NCBI RefSeq assembly: GCF_902459465.1 | Contig: NC_047070.1 | Location: 15,774,156 to 15,838,155 of the forward strand | Origin: Asterias rubens | Taxonomy: Eukaryota > Echinodermata > Asteroidea > Forcipulatida > Asteriidae | DNA length: 64,000 bases | Direction: 5' to 3' | Shown: piece after piece, positions 47,101 through 58,320 of the stretch | Position numbering within the stretch: position 1 is the first letter of the stretch | Layout: each line of letters begins with the position of its first letter | Program-made: the position numbers and the translations under genes | Notes under the pieces: model-generated | Told to the model about the DNA's origin: nothing | What the model saw: the letters and a program-made list of their open reading frames with translations, nothing else | Databases searched by the model: none

Positions 47101-49984
47101 GGGCGGTGCCGGGCAGGCATGCCCAGAAGTTACAAATTTGGCCCAGCACTCTGAGTGAAATACACTGTGCTACCCAGCCCAGATTTCCTCCAGATTGCAC
47201 TCCAGCAATGATGGCCCCATATCTACAACACTGATCCACATTAATATAAAACTTATTGGTTATGAAAGGTGAAGAACGAAGATAAAGAATGCATAAACAA
47301 GTTGCAGAATGAAGGTGAAAATGAGGAGGGTGAAGAATGAAGGTGAAGATGAGGAGGGTGAAGATGAGGAGGGTGAAGATGAGGAGGGTGAAGATGAGGA
47401 GGGTGAAGAATGAAGGTGAAGATGGTGAGGGTGAAGATGAGGAGGATGAAGGAGGTTAAAATTCTTACCCTGCACCCGGTGTTTGTGGAGACACCATTGC
47501 TCCAGTTATACAGTCAGTGGCAAGAATTGCTTTCAATGGCTCTGATTCAAACCAACGGTCCAATATCTACAAACATAGCAAAAAACCCAATAACAACAAC
47601 AACAAATAAACATTGATTAAATCGTTGTGGTACCAACAGCTAATGATTCGAACTGCCTCTAGCCATCAAGCTAGCTCAATGTTCTAGAGGTAAGAATCTA
47701 CTCTAGCAATGCAACTGTCGTCACTTTGAATCCCACCCAAATGCTTATCAGTCATGTAAGGTTAAAGAAACAAAGTTTCTGATGACTTTCATCAAATGAA
47801 AGAACTGTAAACTAGCTTACCTTAGCAACTGGTGCTGTTAACAGTTCATAAAACATGGGTAGATTTTTCCCAATTTGCGATCCTAATTGTAAAAGAATAC
47901 GGAAAAGATTTTTAGTAAACTATGATAACTGCATACAAATTTTAAGCAATAAATTTAGCAAAAGCAGATGTTGTGGAATGAAATTTAAAAACTGACCAGT
48001 TTTCAGCAGAGTTTTAATTGCCGGCCACATCTCCATTCTGTCTTTGAATGAACCATCACCAAGGGAGGAGAGATCTACTGGAGGACTGTCTAAAAGTGGA
48101 CCAATGGCTGCCCCAATCCCCTCAATTATTTCACTGTATACAAAGTATTCCTGTGAAGAAGACAGAAACAAAAAAATCAATAGAAGGAGAAGGGGGGAAC
48201 AGGTTGAACCAGCCCTTTCCCTCTACCACTGTTCATCCCTGTTGCTTTTTCTGTGTGCTTTCTGCCTTTCTCTTTTGATCTCTTTCCACTTGACTGCTTT
48301 TGTTACACAAGTATACCTGTTTATGTGTGTTGTATCGTCATTTAGCCTTCCAGAAAGAGCCCGCTAGAGTTGAAAAGCCAAGGCCTTAACTATTTGTTTA
48401 AAAAAAAATTGAGAAAAGTGCATTTTTGGGGGGTGAAACTCAACTTTACTTACAGTTACTGGACTACTTAACATTGTCACTCTCACATGACAAAACTCTA
48501 TCTGCTAATTATACTTGAGAAATCCTTCGGAAAACTGTGGTTTTAATTTCGTCTCACAAAATAATTTCTGATCAGTCACGTCTATCCTGAAATACCTTTG
48601 CATCTTTTTCTGAAAACTGTGCGATCTGGTCGTAGGTGTTCTTGGCATTACTGCTTAGTAGGAGTGAGGTGGGTCTAGACAACCCTGCAGATTCACCTAA
48701 CAACGGAGCATACGCACCAGCCGGTCTAACATGCACCCTCAAACCATGTTTCTAAAAAGCAGTAAACAAAAATTAAACAATCAAATCTCTTATCTGAGTT
48801 AGTTATTGAGACACTTGTTGATTGTTGTTAAAATAATTATTAGTCAATAGGTTTTACAGGTGACCATTTCTTCTTCTTATTTTGTTCTGTTTTTCTTTTT
48901 TACCAAAATTGGAATACAGAAATACGCTGAAACTAAAGTCACATAATTTCTTTACAGCTATTCACCTTAAGTTCTAGCTCTTCGTAGATCTCTGGTCGCA
49001 ATAAACTCAGCACATAGGAACATCTGGAGAATTTGAACCCTTATATAAAACAATTTAAGACAGTTATAATCATATAATGACCTTTCAAAAGTTGGGAATG
49101 TATTGCATTCGGCTTTACCAGCCAGGCTCCTAGTGGATGATACCCATGCCATCATCCTTAAAGACTGTGAAGGGGCTACCCTGTTTCAGCCCCAGCAGTA
49201 GGTGGCAACGTGTACTTGGTGGCAGTTGAAATCGGGTCGATGGCCCAAATCAGTTAAGCGCCCTCGCCTTAGAGTGGTGTCCCCAGGCCTTATAATGTTA
49301 GCGATTCCTTAAATTAAAATCACATTTTCTTGAAGAACCTGACTTTGCTTTTGGTCATCTCAGGACAAACCTGGTACAATCTCCTCAGTAACTGCTGCTC
49401 CTCCTATGACATGTCTCCTTTCAAGAACTAAGGTTTTCAGACCAGCTTTCTGAAGATACGCAGACTGTGGAAGGAAAATGCAATCAAAGTTGTCTTTTCA
49501 TTTGTAAATACTACAGATTTGCAAACAAAATTTTTCGTCTAGGCCCAATATATCCCAAAGCATGCAAGCATAAATACTTCCTAAGCACAGAAATATGTTG
49601 CTTAGCAGAAATGGGTTAACAGCCAAAAAACAATACAGTTTACATTGCTAAGACTGGTACCCCACTCAATTCTTCATTAGCAAAAATATTTGCTTAACAG
49701 AGTAATCTGCTTAACAACTCTATGAAATAGAGAACTGTTTCTAGGACTGTGAACAAACAACTCACCGCAGTGAGTCCGTTATGACCGGCTCCTATGATGA
49801 TAGCATCATACTCCTGGGTCAGAGCATCCTCTTGACATCCTCCTGCTGCTCGATGAACGGCTTGAGAGGTACTCAAGTTCCTTAAGGTCACTTGGTTCAC
49901 GCTACAGTCTATCACAGATGGCTTTCTGAAGCATACTTTCTGTAGGAGTGTTTCCCTTAGAGTGATCACCGGTAGACGTAACAT
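44195..49984 (-). CDS. PYROXD2: Pyridine nucleotide-disulfide oxidoreductase domain protein 2
   Basis: A FAD-dependent, phytoene-desaturase-like oxidoreductase located in mitochondria in human; the physiological substrate is unclear. Thirteen coding exons in transcript order: 49766-49984, 49371-49464, 48966-49039, 48596-48751, 47997-48150, 47821-47882, 47469-47566, 46811-46952, 46116-46323, 45415-45726, 45176-45282, 44789-44909 and 44195-44277. They join to 609 aa (human 581). Residues 1 to about 50 are Arg/Ser-rich and nearly free of acid, a likely mitochondrial presequence. The dinucleotide-binding motif GAGHNG is at 65-70. Further family blocks are the [12 protein letters not shown] segment, [31 protein letters not shown], the [10 protein letters not shown] stretch and the C-terminal [20 protein letters not shown], which closes the FAD site. 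A non-coding first exon probably ends at 50371 (donor GTGAGT) and joins the acceptor just before the ATG. Two donors (GTTTGT, GTCAGT) are weak. Confidence 0.96.
44446..44732 (-). repeat. SINE in PYROXD2 intron 12
   Basis: On the minus strand GTGTCGTGGCCTAGCGATTA then AGAGCACTGG and, after a long variable arm, GGGTTCCAGTACC resemble a Ser/Leu-type tRNA head. The body matches 17886-18110 and 51500-51700. Confidence 0.6.
46953..47468. repeat. GATGAGGAGGGTGAA minisatellite in PYROXD2 intron 7
   Basis: From about 47310 to 47455 the 15-bp unit GATGAGGAGGGTGAA is repeated roughly nine times, perfectly in the centre. On the transcript strand this is a pyrimidine-rich CTTCACCCTCCTCAT array starting just inside the exon 7 donor. 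The rest of the interval shows nothing else. Confidence 0.85.
47640..47760 (+). repeat. tRNA-derived SINE (second family) in PYROXD2 intron 6
   Basis: CTCTAGCAATGCAACTGTCG then TTTGAATCCCACCCAAATG is a diverged copy of the 23903 family. Confidence 0.45.
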
Positions 49985-50898
49985 GCTGTAAGTTCTAACA
50001 ATATTGAAATGTTTGAATCAGTTATTTCAAGACCATTTAAAGTTGTACTTGTCAGCAGTATGGGTACCAAAGCAAGTGTGAGTGGGCCTACTACTAGTTG
50101 TGCAACACTGTATTAATTAAATATTAAAAATTAGACATAATATAACTATTTAAAAATGTTCAGTTGATCTTAAATAAATGTTGCAGTTTTGTATTCAAAA
50201 GTAAATTGATTTTTGAGTACTGAATCTGTGTATTTGAAGAATAGCCTAATAACTAATTAATAATAAGCAGAATAACTTTAATTCCCTTGTTCTGGATACA
50301 AAGCATTTCCCCACACCAACTGTGACTAAAGTGTAAACAAGAAAGAACAGAAGAATAAATGTGAACTCACCCTATGCCTGTTAGGAGGTAAAACCTATTC
50401 CTACGGCCAGACAATGTGTACTTGCGTTGGTTGTTAGAGCATGAACCTAGTCAGTTATGGTTAAGTTGGACCCCACGAACTAATAACTTGAACCACTTTT
50501 ATTTACATAGAATGGGTCACGTCAACTCAACCAGAGGTCTACTAACATTAACACAGGGTTGCAGTAACTTTATTGTTTCCACAACCCACTTCGCACCACC
50601 AACTTTGCACCAAGGGGCAACCTTGAAATCCTTTGTCAACACGTAAATGTCATGTAGGCAGGCTGATTTGTATGGAGCCCAAAACAGGCATAAACTATGA
50701 ATACATCGATCGGCCTTTATAATCTATTACCCGCCTTTTGAATCGATTGATCAGACTTTTGCCAAGACCACTTGGCTGGGTGTATGATTAGAAACTTGAC
50801 TGATTTCATTTCCAGGACCAATTTTGTTCATACACTCACAAATAAAAAGATCCAACTTTATTAAAAACATAACATACTAGTTTTGTTTCCTCCTCCAG
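49985..50898. other. PYROXD2 5' region
   Basis: Contains the probable non-coding first exon of PYROXD2 (minus strand, lower boundary 50371 at a GTGAGT donor). Its promoter should lie around 50450-50700. No other coding sequence is recognised. Confidence 0.4.
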
Positions 50899-50947
50899 CA
50901 AAGAAGGGGAGACGTTTGAAGAGCTTTATAAGAGCACACCTGTAAAG
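50899..50947 (+). CDS. Unassigned internal exon candidate
   Basis: A 49-bp segment lies between a strong acceptor (pyrimidine tract, TCCTCCAG) and a strong donor (AAG then GTATGT). It is open in one frame with entry phase 2, reading KEGETFEELYKSTPVK and ending in phase 0. It could join the phase-0 segment at 52000. No first exon was located between here and PYROXD2. The family is not recognised; chance splice-site pairing remains possible. Confidence 0.3.
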
Positions 50948-51499
50948 GTATGTCAGATTGTTGCTACTTAGCAGAACCAAATGCCAGGTTTTTTTTCTTC
51001 TTCATCCTCATCTTCATCTACAACACCCCAACTAAAAAAAAAAATCCCCTAACCATCCAACTGAAACAAATATTGCAACCATAAACTTGACTTTGATCTA
51101 TGACTGATTTTCCCTCCTCCGGCTTGCCTAAGACTAGCTGACATTTCAAGTGTTGAGCACACTGGTACCAATTACTTGGATCTTCTCAGAAAGCTTTCTG
51201 GAGTCATGCTTCATGAAACATCAACAGGAATGAGTTGGGCTTACCACTTGTAATTTTGTCTCAAATGACATAAAACATTGAAATGGAGGTGCAGCAAGAA
51301 AATAACCCTTTTTTTTCTCTCAAATGACATGAAACAATGAAATGGATGAGCAGCTTGTAATTTTGGCTCAAATGACATGAAACATGAAATGAATTTACCT
51401 TAAATAAGCCTTAAATAACAGGTGAAATGAGGCTTCACCCCTGTGATGCCTCTTGAAAGCTCAGTCACAAGTCATAACATTATTAGTAATTATTTTTTA

Positions 51500-51792
51500 T
51501 ATTGCGCTTCACACCCCAAGGGCGTCCCAAAGCACTGCACATTATTACCCCTGGTCACTGGGATGGGCCTTAAAGCATTCCTTAAACCATCTAAGCTCCC
51601 TGGGGAGTATACAGCCTGTGCAACATTCAATCACAAGAACCATCTCTGCCCTCACAGGTACCCATTTACCCCTGGGCAAAGTGTCTTGCTCAGGGACACA
51701 AGTGTCAAGACTGGGATTTGAACCCACACTCTGCTGAACAGAAGCACCCTAGGTCGAGTTCGGTGCTCTTATCCACTCGGCCATGACACCCC
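51500..51792 (-). repeat. SINE with Ser-like tRNA head
   Basis: Minus strand GGTGTCATGGCCGAGTGGAT-AAGAGCACCG is a clear tRNA-like start, with a long variable arm and GTGGGTTCAAATCCCAG as B box. The body (GCGTCCCAAAGCACTGCACA, CCCCTGGTCACTGGGA) is of a type widely dispersed in deuterostome genomes. Best-preserved SINE of the window. Confidence 0.7.
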
Positions 51793-51999
51793 AGATGCTT
51801 TACTATACGCTTTACAACAGTGAAGCCTCCTGTGATGCTTTTAAGATGCATTACAACAGAAATAGATAGAATGAGCAGCAAGGCTTAACTCTTTATAGCA
51901 GAATATTAAGCCTGATACAACTGATAGTTTGTTTTACATCAACATTTTTTTCAGATGGGGGGTGCAATATTTCCTTATTTCTTCACAATGCCTTTTTAG

Positions 52000-52182
52000 A
52001 TGGAGTTAGAAAGTATGACGTCGTCTTTTTTTCCTGAAATTGAGAGAGACCTCTTCGACATTATAAAGTGGAATTATCCCATGAGTATGTCAGGGGTCCA
52101 TATAGTCAATGTTTTCTGTGATAAAATTAAAGATGAGTTACATAATGAAGTTTGTTATATATGGTTTAGGTATATTACATGA
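52000..52182 (+). CDS. Unassigned exon candidate, possibly terminal
   Basis: Follows a good acceptor (CCTTTTTAG) and is open for 60 codons from ATG to a TGA at 52180. An internal donor (GTATGT) at 52084 could shorten it. The product starts MELESMTSSFFPEIERDLFD and continues with IKWNYP; its composition looks protein-like rather than random. It is phase-compatible with the candidate at 50899-50947. I recognise no family. Both pieces may belong to one small gene read away from PYROXD2. Confidence 0.3.
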   Translation: MELESMTSSFFPEIERDLFDIIKWNYPMSMSGVHIVNVFCDKIKDELHNEVCYIWFRYIT

Positions 52183-53755
52183 TGATGTCAACACAGTTGA
52201 AACTTAGAATCTAGTACCAGAGGTAATGAGGTACAACATGTGGAAACCATATTTATGATACAAATAATCCTCATTACAGACATTATCTGCCCAGATGTTG
52301 ATGTTCAGCTCTTAAACTGCTTGTAGAAACTTGAAGATACCATCGGTTTAAAATTAATCAATCATTGTTTGTCCTAAATGTTTTTGTGTTGTTTGTTTGA
52401 TAGAATTCTTATTTCTTTGTGAAAAAAACATGTATGATAGTGTTTGTAAAATGAGATGCAGAAGTTAGTATGTTATCAGAAAGAAACAACATTAATTGAT
52501 TTATAAGGTCCTTTCAAGAATTGTTTATTTATTTTGTTGCTCAGCCAAGTATTCCTTTTTATGTCTGCTGATGTGATCAAAATCAACGTTACATTTGGAT
52601 GCTTTTTTCTAACTCTTCCATCATGAGGTTAACCTAATTTGTATTATTGATATTTCCTGTTATTCTTTAAAAAAATTCTTTTGTTTTAATAGGCTGGGGG
52701 GGGGGTCCAACAGTAAATCCATGCACTGAATTTGGTGTTATCAAGCTGATTAAAAACGCATTGATTCAATGCTAAATTGGTTTTAAATAAATGATAAATA
52801 TCACAAGATCTCTTGAAGATTAAATACCTACTTAAAAAAAAGGGGGTATGCACAATTCGTGGCTTACTCAGTGTAATCTGTGTAGTGTGTAGGCCTAGGA
52901 GTCTGTAAAAATGTTTACAGCTAATGGTTCTTGGGAATTAGCCCTTGATATACATGTTTATAGTTGTGACCCCACACACAAAGTACACTGTAGGATATTA
53001 GAGGTGAAACTGAGTTCTGTTTTTTTAACAGTCCCTATGCAAATGAAGATCACACTTTAAGCCAATCAAATTGCAAGGAATTGTATGATATGGGGCTTCA
53101 CCATAGAGCTTGTCCGGTTACATGGTAACTTCGTAGCGGTAAGCAAACAACAATAGTAGAATCGGGTCCAAAAATAATGGAGAAGATCAACCCACTCCAC
53201 CTAGGCCCTAACCCCTCGTTTTTGTTCTCAAAAAAAAAAAAACCCAAATAGATAAATAAATAAATTAAAATATATATATAAATAAATATATAACTAAAAA
53301 GGGGCATATATTCGTTCCCTATATCCACGACGATTTACCGCCCTCGCAAAAAATAGATAAATAAGTAAATTAATAAAATTAAAAACTAGTTCAAAGAAAG
53401 GTTCAAGTTCAAGGATGATAGTTGATTATTTTTTACTTTTTTTCATGTAGGCCTATAATTTATAATGTTTTTTTTTGTTTTTTTTACAAAATACTATACA
53501 AAAAATTACTCTGAAACTGTAACATTTAATACACGAGAGAGCCAAAGCTCCTAAAAAAACATGTACATGAATTAAAGAATCATTCGAATTACTTCATTTT
53601 TTGACCAAAATTATCTGTGGAAAGTTTATTCCAACCTCGTTCCTTGTTTGTGTACGATCTATCGAGTTTAGACCTTGGTACGATCTCGTCGCGCCATTTT
53701 TATATTTTTCCCAGAATGCCTTGCTCGATCTTTTCTGATTTTCCACGAGGCGAGC
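52183..53755. other. Gene-free stretch
   Basis: AT-rich sequence with T, A and G tracts (52692, 53231, 53260-53300). No exon seen until the CpG-containing segment at 53640-53790. Confidence 0.4.
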
Positions 53756-53786
53756 ATGGTGGTGACAAGTTTGAGCCGAGGCCGAG
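53756..53786 (+). CDS. Possible first coding exon of an unassigned gene
   Basis: An ATG in good context (GAGCATGG) opens MVVTSLSRGR and runs into a donor (G then GTAATT) in phase 1. The 100 bp upstream include CGATCTCGTCGCGCCATTTT, which resembles a 5' UTR or CpG-rich promoter in otherwise AT-rich DNA. The following exon was not found. The 57512 candidate needs a different phase, so at least one exon would lie between them. Confidence 0.3.
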
Positions 53787-54438
53787 GTAATTGTCATTAT
53801 TTCTTCATTTACCACAATTTTCCTTCAATTAAACGAATAATGTTATATCTACAGTTATTTCTGGTTTGAAAATTAAAACTGATACAGTTGCATAGCGTCT
53901 GAGAGTTCCACAAATTAAGAGTTTATGTTTGGTCAACCGCGGATTTTATTTTTTAAATGGCGATTTTACCCGCCGTGTGAAACGGTATTCACATTGCAAT
54001 ACAGCCACGGCAGTAAGGCAAACATTCTGTATTCTGCCCACACTTTCAAAAGTATTTTTGCTTTTGTTTGTCTAGAAATATATATAGTCAAGAACAGACG
54101 CGCAATAATAATTGTAAATGTGTAGGCCTAGTCAGTTCTGGCTAGGTCCAAAAACGGCAAATTTTCCGCTCGACATCACCAATTAATCCGCCCAAAATTA
54201 GGTTAAATTAATGAATTTTTTTGATTCTTACCTAACAAGAAGGATTTACTGCTAATAAATACATGACAAGAAAACAGGCTTTAATTAATGGGAAAGGCTT
54301 TAATTAATTTAAAAAAATGTTTTTTAGTTAGGATTGATCATTATTCAGCCAAACATTTTTGGTTTAACTGGTCCCTATGAAATGATTATGAAAGCTATTT
54401 TGTTTTAAACTTTTATACATTTTTTATACACCTAATTG

Positions 54439-55309
54439 TAGGGAGGTCGACGGAAAGGCCTCAATCGTGATTTGTATCTGTTTGTACACGAAGAGTGCTT
54501 GTGAAAACTCACCCAAAAGACATCATTAAGTGCGAATTTTGATCATGTACAAAATCATCTGTGGTTAGCTGAAGAGATTTCCTTTCTTAATTAAGCATTT
54601 TTTTCTCGATTGATTGGAATTTTAAATGAAAAACACAGAGTTGAAAATAAGAACATTAGCGCGTAACAGAGAGCCCATTTTCGGTCGCGGGAAAACTCAA
54701 TCGCTTTTGTGTCGAAAATGGGTTTTTTAAAGTGAGCTCTCTTGTGGCCGCGGTAGCCTAAGGTCACGTAGGATATGTTGATATTTGTGTAGAGGAAGGT
54801 CTGAGGAATTGATAGGTACCAAATTTGATAGAATTTGATTGATTTTTTTAACTGTTTTGATGTCGTTCATTTTATTTTGTTACCAAAGTTGAGGTTTTAC
54901 ACAAAAATTTACATCAAAAACCTCAATTTCTCAAATATGGAAATTACAAAACCTGTACAAAACTCATATTTTCTGAAAGCTTATACCTTCGTGATCATGT
55001 GCATATCTTTGTTTCTTTGCTAGGTAGCTGCACATAGCTGCGCATTTAAGATTTAGAGGAGGGGGTCCTGACAGATTTTTTTTGCAGCCTATGGACTTAC
55101 GTGTATTGAAGCTGTCCACACGGGAACATTTGTTTGACAATTGACATGATTTTGTACAAAAATACATTAAAATATAATATCTCCGCAACCTTTAAAGATA
55201 AATGATTGATTTTACTACCATTAGATTACTTTTGAGATAAGCTTTCCAATGGTACCAAACTTGTTTTGTTTTTTCGTAAAAAAAATTGGAAAACCTGTCG
55301 ACCTCCCTA
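54439..55309. mobile_element. 871-bp non-autonomous DNA transposon with 7-bp target duplication
   Basis: Ends TAGGGAGGTCGAC and GTCGACCTCCCTA are perfect 13-bp inverted repeats. The flanks are CTAATTG on both sides (54432-54438 and 55310-55316). The interior is AT-rich and has no transposase. The TAGGG terminus recalls hAT elements, though those normally duplicate 8 bp. Confidence 0.85.
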
Positions 55310-55799
55310 CTAATTGATTGAATCCTGGGCATGCTTTGGTGTAGCCAAGGTTGGACTCCTCCGTTGCATGGAATGCGACGGAGTGCAGGGTATAATTATA
55401 AAGGTCCCGTACCATTGCGAAAAAATTTCTAAAATGTTTTTAAAATACTTCTACCTAACTCAGGAATCTGAACTTTTACTCACGTGTTCCTTGTACTAGT
55501 TGGAACTCCAAGACGGCATTATTTAAAATAGTTGAATTTTCTCCTTTGGTGTTCATATTTTGTGAAAAGAAAATTGAAATTGACGTTTCCCATCCCCACG
55601 TCGTGCGCCCGCTAACTTCCGTGTAAACACTTTCTTGCACTGATCACTGGCAGCCTACTATTTGCAGCCAAATCGCCATCAACTTGCGTCAACCACCCAC
55701 TAAGCAGATGGATAATACTAGTCAGCGAGCAGTTTACACAAATCGCAGAACAGTGTATACCGAGCATTGAGGTCTTGTGCCAAGACTCCATGTGTTGGA

Positions 55800-55917
55800 A
55801 GCGTATTTTTTCCCAGGACAGATAAGGCCACTTTTTACCATAAAATTGGCGCATGCTATTTTACCATAAAATTGGCCCATGCTATTGTGGCCTCATCTGT
55901 CCTGGGAAAACAATATA
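55800..55917. mobile_element. Foldback element, about 118 bp
   Basis: CGTATTTTTTCCCAGGACAG-ATAAGGCCA is inverted as TGGCCTCATCTGTCCTGGGA-AAACAATATACG. The loop holds a direct duplication of TTTTACCATAAAATTGGC-catgctat with one difference. Confidence 0.8.
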
Positions 55918-57060
55918 CGCGTGCAGGAAAGCGCCCTCTGTTGTCTGTCCATACGGACGTACAAGAAGAAGCCCTGTGAAAAAGCAAGATGGCGGCAGAC
56001 AGCTTTGCTGCTAATAAATATTTTTTTTAACAAGAAAATAACCCGCTTTGTGACAAAAATTCAACTTGAAACTTATAAAAATTCTATTTGAGCTGTAAAA
56101 CTATCCAGTTTTATGCCTCCTGGATTTTAAATGTTTATTGGAGGAGTTGAAGGCGAGTTGATGGCACCTACCCAGTTGACTGGGAACAGCGGCAAGATAA
56201 TGCACTGCACCCAAAGCCATGCGCACTTGGGCTCACACTATCAATTGGTACATGATGATCACATCGCCAGTGCAGAACTTCGACTAGCTTGGGTGTAAAA
56301 AAAAACGTGAGTTCATGTCGAGTGGAATTTTTTCCAAAATGAGGACCTTGTTAATATTTGTTTTTAAATCAAACCAGCTTTGATAAATTGTGTAAATTAT
56401 TGTATTTAATTTAAATTATTTAAGTCCATATTGACCCAATTCACCTGAGGAAATCTTCAGAACAATCTTGGATGCGCCATTCTGGTGGGCAGTGTCACTT
56501 AGCGTTATTCAGTGAAGTGCGCATTTTATTTTTTAGGCGTTGCGGCGTTTACACGTAAACCTATTTCCATTAAAATGGTGAGCTTGGCACATTCACCTCA
56601 TGTGACGTTCATGCAAGGGGTCAATAGTGGCATATTTGAGGCATTTAAGGTGTTAAATTAGAAAATATTTCTTCACATCCTCAAAAGTTGTTTATTAAAA
56701 TTGTCCGTTTCCAGTTTTTGTTTTTTGGTTTTTTTTTTATCACTTGTTATACACATTGCTTGTTGCATGCTCTGTCCAAAAAAAACCAGGTTTAAAACAA
56801 AAAATCAGTAGCTCTGACATTATTTTTCCTTTTCATAACTAAATGCCTGTGTTAAAAAGAATCCGAAGTTACCAGTTTCGAGGCTTGTTTCTTTTAGCAT
56901 ACATTAGAAGGAGTCTCTTCTCAGCCATCTCTCGGCCACCAGTGCACCTAGTTGGGAAATGTATGTTTTGCAGAGGAGAGTCAAGAAACACTTCACCTCA
57001 TTACCTGTAATGTCTTAAAATGTGTTTATTTTAGTCTCCTTTGATTAAAGGAAGGACAAA

Positions 57061-57085
57061 CCCCCCCCCCCCCCCCCCCCCCCCC
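57061..57085. repeat. Poly-C tract
   Basis: About 25 consecutive C. Similar but shorter C or G tracts occur throughout the window; lengths may be unreliable in the assembly. Confidence 0.8.
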
Positions 57086-57511
57086 GATGAAAAAGCAGAA
57101 CAGAACAAAATAAAGCCCCCAGTCGAGAGCACAGGCCCTTTTGACACTCCCTCGTTGGTTGCACCATGGCCTTTTTGTTTTTACAAATTAATAATTTTAA
57201 ATTCTGCAAAAAGCTTCAAGAGAGAAAAGTCAGTAGAAATAAAAACCAATCGTTTTTCACCTTGCTTGTCAAACGACAGTGCATAACAATCTTGTTGTTC
57301 TCTTTTTCTTTTTTGAAAACAAAGCAAAATGTGTCAAACAGCTTCAATGAATAAAAATCTTCTATTCTGAAGAAGTATACTTTTAAATTTTATATAATTT
57401 CCATGGAACACTGTTATGTCTGCTTATAACAGTTGTTTGAAATCTTAAGTGTTTTATTTACATTATGTGTCCTACATGTATGTAAACTGATTGTCTATTA
57501 TTTCTTGGACA

Positions 57512-57674
57512 GAGTATGCCAGCTTCACTTTGAATGGTGCTTGTTATCATACAAGTGTCTGCCTGCACTGAAAGAACGACTGTACATGCTCAAGTGTCTC
57601 TCCCTGCAGTATGAAGCATGCAAGCACAAAGACAAGGAGCACCATTTTACAGCTACAACCTCAAATCGCTCGGG
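57512..57674 (+). CDS. Unassigned internal exon candidate, Cys/Leu-rich
   Basis: After the acceptor TTTCTTGGACAG, a 163-bp stretch is open in only one frame (entry phase 2) and ends at a consensus donor (G then GTGAGTCC) in phase 1. The translation begins VCQLHFEWCLLSYKCLPALK and continues through ERLYMLKCLSLQYEAC to a Lys/His-rich end; it reads like an alpha-helical protein segment. The other two frames hit stops. No homologue comes to mind, and later exons would lie beyond what I can identify. Confidence 0.4.
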
Positions 57675-58084
57675 TGAGTCCATATATATAAACTTTCTTT
57701 AGTTTACTGTCAGTTGATGCTTACAAAGGCCTGTATCACTTAGATTTGCCTTGTCACTCAATTGCATTTTTAAAGGCAACCAACTTCAAACACGTTGCCA
57801 TATTTATTCCTTGGGCTGAAACAGGGTAACCCCCTCACAGGTATCATCCACTATAGGAGCTTGGCTTGCACTATTCCTAACTTTTGTGCGAAGCAATTAC
57901 GGTATAGGTGCCTTGCTCAAGGGCACAAGTTTCATGATCATGATTTGACACAAACTAACACAACAGAGGTTGGGTCCAGTGAACTAGACCGCTTGGCCAC
58001 CATCACAGTGCACAAGAAATTCAGATTTTATTCAGGTACTTACCAAACATTCAAACTCCATTTATATCTCTGAGCAAATGGCCT

Positions 58085-58320
58085 CTCCCTTGAAATGCTT
58101 ATTACATTCATGCTTGGGTACAGACGCTGTTGGTTGGCAAATGCCAGAAAGTTGTGCACCACAGGCAGGCCCACAAACACGTACATGTATGCCTCATGCC
58201 GTCATCAGTCCAAGATAAATATGGGCACTGTATTCCCTCATTTTGGCATCCAGTAGTGTTGGTGCACATGCTGTGTGTGCAATTTACATATTTTATTTGA
58301 ACTGTAATATTCAATGATCC
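58085..58320. mobile_element. Diverged copy of the 63678 MITE
   Basis: GTACAGACGCTGTTGGTTGG then GCAAATGCCAGAAAGTTGTG and, further on, TTCCCTCATTTTGGCA and TTTACATATTTTAT align with the copy at 63678-63897. Confidence 0.65.

Noticed and set aside
55344-55400. Exon-like segment reading AKVGLLRCMECDGVQ after a TAG acceptor
   Set aside because: Phase fits the 53756 start but not the 57512 exon, and the donor (GTATAA) is poor; evidence too thin to call.
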